Below are positions 60,776 through 64,000 of a stretch of DNA of 64,000 nt, piece by piece; position 1 is the stretch's first letter; every line of letters starts with the position of its first letter. A program made the translations under genes and the position numbers. This DNA comes from Holacanthus passer (Eukaryota > Chordata > Actinopteri > Pomacanthidae). Below the pieces are notes generated by a model. That model did not search any database, was not told where the DNA came from, and saw only the letters and a program-made list of their open reading frames with translations. The stretch covers positions 62,001-126,000 of the forward strand of contig JAFREQ010000062.1 of NCBI GenBank assembly GCA_025331565.1. The letters run 5' to 3'.

Positions 60776-63700
60776 ATGCAGAGTAAGTCTGACCTCTCCT
60801 TTTCACTGTAGGAAAATGTTTCATAAATCTTTTGTCAAGTGCAGTTTTATATAGAGCTTGTTCCAAATGTTCATATGTTGAAGAATATCAGTGTGAAATG
60901 AAACTTCTCTTTAATCAAACCTCTTTCATATATCTCAGACTCACAGCTGAGTTCATATGTTTGTTCGGCTGCTATGAAAATGATCAAAATAAGTTTTTGA
61001 ATCAGATGTTGTTTAAACTGACTTCATGTCCTGAAGTGATGCTACGCTGGGTGAGATGTTAAAGTCTTGTCTAATTCAGATCTCAATACATTTATAGAGA
61101 AGAATAATAACACTTAATTACAAACCTATTGAAAAAGCAGTGTTCGTTGTAGCTGAGCTGTGTTTTCTTTCAAACCTGGATCAGGTGCTGTCAGGTAGAA
61201 GGTCCTGAGTTTCTGCATTCCTCAGATAGTTTCTCACCCATGACTGGACCGAGTGGCGCTCGTCACCACACTTCCTGCCTGTGTGACGAGGCTTTGTGTT
61301 CTCTGCTGCTGAATAGGAAGTGACTTTTAGGAAATTTGGGATGAAAAAGCTCTTTTCTGGTCAAACTAGTCTTGCTCCTTCTCTTGGTGATGTGTTGAAA
61401 TGTGTGTTGTTTTTGTGCTCTGTACTCACTGATCACCAACTGGTTTGAGGTGGCGAAGAAGATATAAACAAAAATAGAAAAGAGGAGATATTACTTAAAG
61501 TTTTTTAAAAGTGTTCTTTGTTTCAGTACCTCTAATAAGAATACAGTCAATTGTCCAAACATAAACTACGTCTTTGCTTTGTAGTTTAACAAAAACACAT
61601 TTGTTTTTTGAAGATTTAACAGAGGATTTTTCAAATCTTGATACGAAACAACCTCATTACACTGATCACGTTTTCCCTCTTTATGACCGACCACATTACA
61701 CCTGTGCGCACACTGACCTTTGACCCTGCAACCAAGACTGAGGGCAACACGGACACCACATAACCACTTCTCTCCAACTTGAAGTTTAACTTTCAACACA
61801 TCAACTGTTTGTCAGTCATCAGGCACTAATCTTCACATCACAGCATGAGTGATTAAACATGTCAAGCATGTTTGGAAGGTGTGTAATCGAATGTGTAGAT
61901 TTGTCTAGTTTAAGTTTAGTGGTTCATATATAGAACGACCAACTGTCAGATCGTGTGCACAAAAAACAACATTCACCCAACAAGTCATTTTTTGTCAAAT
62001 GTTAATCTTTTTTTTTTCTAAATCTGCAAGTGCGACTGCTGAACCGTTGTCCTGAAGGCAGTTTCTCAGCAGTTCTCACTTCATCTTAGTCACTCATACA
62101 TGATGTAAAGGTGTGAACGACCCTCTTGGATGGGTGGTGACACCTGCTGGGGGCCAAACAAATCCACCAGTCCTGATGTAGTATGGACTAGTTTGTCTAC
62201 CTACAAATGTAAAGACTAGTGCATCTTTACATCATGTCTCTCTGTCCTCCCACTTTCTCCCTCCTTCTTCCAGGCATCAGCTCTCCAGGAGGCCGGCTCC
62301 TGTCTGAGGAGCAGTTCAGCTGCTCCATCTGCCTGGAGGTGTTCGTGGAGCCCGTCTCCACCCCCTGCGGCCACAGCTTCTGCAAGGCCTGTCTGCAGGG
62401 CTACTGGAACCACAGCAAGAAGTTCATCTGCCCCATGTGCAAGAAGAGCTACACCAAAAAACCCGAGATGAGCGTCAACAGGGTCCTGGCTGAGATCTCC
62501 ACCCAGTTCCAGGGTCTGATGACGTCCGGAGGGGCCGGGGGGGCCGGGGCCGCCTCGCGGGGATCCACGCTGAACCTGAGCTCGGACGTAGGCCGCATGG
62601 GCTCTCCGGGGCCCGACACTGGGGAGTTCGCACGGGCTGGGGAGGTCCCCTGTGATGCCTGCATTGGGAGGAAGTTAAAGGCGCTGAAGTCTTGTGTGAA
62701 CTGTCCTGGGTCGTTCTGTGAGGCCCATCTCAGACATCACAAAAAGGTCAGTTTTTCTTCTTCTTTACGATTATTGTAAGGTAATAAATTTGTGTTTCTT
62801 TCTCCTTAGCACCCTTTTGTTATTATTATCTTACATTGGAAGATTTTTCTACTTAATGACTCTCTTTTTTATTTACCTGAACACTAAAGTTGACAATATT
62901 CCCATTAAATTAATATTTCACAGTAAAATAAATCACTTTCTCCACATCGTCTGACAATATCACATTGTCAGGGTTTTATTGCGCTCACATCATATATTAT
63001 ATATTGAATCCCATACATTGATATATTTGAAATATTCAGATTCTATTTTAAGTAGTGTCCACTTACATGAAATGTTAAATTTTACGTGTCATGTTCCCCC
63101 TAATTCAGCATAATATATTATGTTTCAGCATTTTTTTGTGTTATTTGAATTCTTGAAGTATTTTAATTTTAAATAAAGTGATGCACCTGTAGTGTGTCTG
63201 CCACAAGAAAAAGACTGTACAGCCCATGATGTCCAACATGATAAGATTTGATATCATCATTCAAACATCAAATTTACTGTGTATATAATATCGTCACATC
63301 AGGATTCCTGCTCACACTTTCGATTGTTGTCATCATTTCTGACTCTTATATGCATTTGTCCCCTTTGTCTGTCTGTTTATCTGATATGCTGAACATTCCC
63401 AGTTTGAACCTTCTGCTACTAAAAGCCACTTTGCAGATGCATTGAATGTTTTCTTGCTTCTTGGAGTCTTGTTCACTGGCAGTGGGTGGATGTCTGTGGA
63501 TCCAAGCCACAGTCGTGACTTTATTATTCCTACATGTACTCATTCAGATCCATTCTTCCTCCATGTAGGTGAAGTCTCTGACGTCTCATCGCCTGATTGA
63601 ACCCACTTTCAACCTAGAGGACAAGATCTGTAAGAAGCACGACCGTCTTCTGGAGGTCTACTGCCGCACGGACCACGTCTGCATCTGCACGGCCTGCGCC

Positions 63701-64000
63701 GACTCCACGCACAAATCCCACGACGTGGTCTCCACTGACCATGAGTGGAAGAAGAAGATGGTGAGCTGTAGCGTTTAAGTCACGTTATAGCAGTGATTCA
63801 TGGGTGTTTTTTGATTGATTGACTGGTTTTGTATGTGAACTGGTTCAGATTCTATATCTTGCCAATCGACAGTCACAAGGACTTCCATTTCACCATCCAC
63901 CTCAGTACAGAGCTGCTGATAAAGCGGGAGTAGATTTCAATAAGTCGCAATCTTGATTTTCTTCTCACAGAGTAATCTGGGTAAGAAGAGGTCGGAGCTC
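60776..64000 (+). CDS. TRIM-family RING E3 ubiquitin ligase, 5' part only
   Basis: Four exons in phase: 60776-60782, 62274-62746, 63569-63760, and 63971 onward, cut by the window end. The tiny first exon ATG CAG A was chosen because it splices in phase to give MQSISSPGGRLLSEEQF. The RING is C3HC4: C19, C22, C34, H36, C39, C42, C55, C58 (CSICLEVFVEPVSTPCGHSF). A Gly/Ala-rich linker follows, then a B-box1-like zinc motif (CDACIGRKLKALKSC) and B-box2 (ICKKHDRLLEVYC, HVCICTACADSTHKSHD), then the start of a coiled coil (SNLGKKRSEL). This is the layout of TRIM25/TRIM47/finTRIM-like proteins, usually antiviral or inflammatory E3 ligases; the C-terminal B30.2 domain, if any, lies outside. TRIM2 and TRIM3 do not fit the motif layout. 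Confidence 0.85.
62747..63568. other. TRIM intron 2, AT-rich
   Basis: AT-rich intron with no recognisable gene or repeat unit. Confidence 0.5.

Noticed and set aside
62234..62273. Alternative TRIM start (MSLCPPTFSLLLPG)
   Set aside because: This stretch is the pyrimidine tract before the acceptor at 62273; the spliced start at 60776 fits in phase.
60776..64000. TRIM2 or TRIM3, expected from human synteny
   Set aside because: The RING and double B-box residues are of the TRIM25/47/finTRIM type; TRIM2/3 have a different N-terminus and only one B-box.
1..64000. CRISPR arrays, operons, bacterial promoters or prophage
   Set aside because: The sequence is vertebrate nuclear DNA with spliced genes; the regular repeats are microsatellites.

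Overview
The window reads as nuclear DNA of a bony fish, most likely a percomorph teleost. Genes are split by short GT-AG introns, CA/GT microsatellites are very frequent, and typical teleost dispersed repeats (tRNA-derived SINEs, LINE 3' tails) are present. The order FHIP1A, a TMEM154-like gene, then GAB1 recalls human 4q31. All exon models were built by hand from splice sites and reading phase; identities are recalled family similarity, not database searches.

Layout. (1) 24-9394 (+): a complete fhip1a gene, 16 coding exons, 1161 codons, an endosome/dynein adaptor of the FTS-Hook-FHIP complex. (2) 12136-18009 (+): a single-pass membrane protein with a Ser/Thr/Pro-rich ectodomain, nine coding exons, possibly a TMEM154 relative. 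(3) 20892-22874 (+) and 26238-28447 (-): two tail-to-tail paralogues, each with one V-set immunoglobulin domain; the first ends in a bare hydrophobic tail (GPI-like), the second has a transmembrane segment and a cytoplasmic tail. (4) 30726-43302 (-): complete gab1, 13 coding exons, 775 codons, with PH domain, Met-binding motif, three PI3K-type YVxM sites and two C-terminal SHP2-type sites. (5) 44.56-59.53 kb: four intronless-CDS GPCR genes of one teleost-type family, two on + and two on -, inside a large inverted duplication (arms about 2.46 kb) with additional tandem duplication. One flanking copy carries a 1043-bp insertion with the marks of a solo LTR. (6) 60776-64000 (+): the 5' part of a RING/B-box TRIM E3 ligase gene that runs off the window.

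The genes do not form one pathway. fhip1a and gab1 are conserved housekeeping/signalling genes. Between and beyond them lie fast-evolving receptor-type genes (mucin-like protein, IgV pair, GPCR cluster, TRIM), which is where the unusual material is. The strongest observations are the inverted GPCR cluster with changes concentrated in predicted extracellular segments, copies of the GPCR 5' block that no longer sit beside a gene, the IgV pair lacking the usual B-strand cysteine, and the solo LTR defined by an empty-site copy in the same window.
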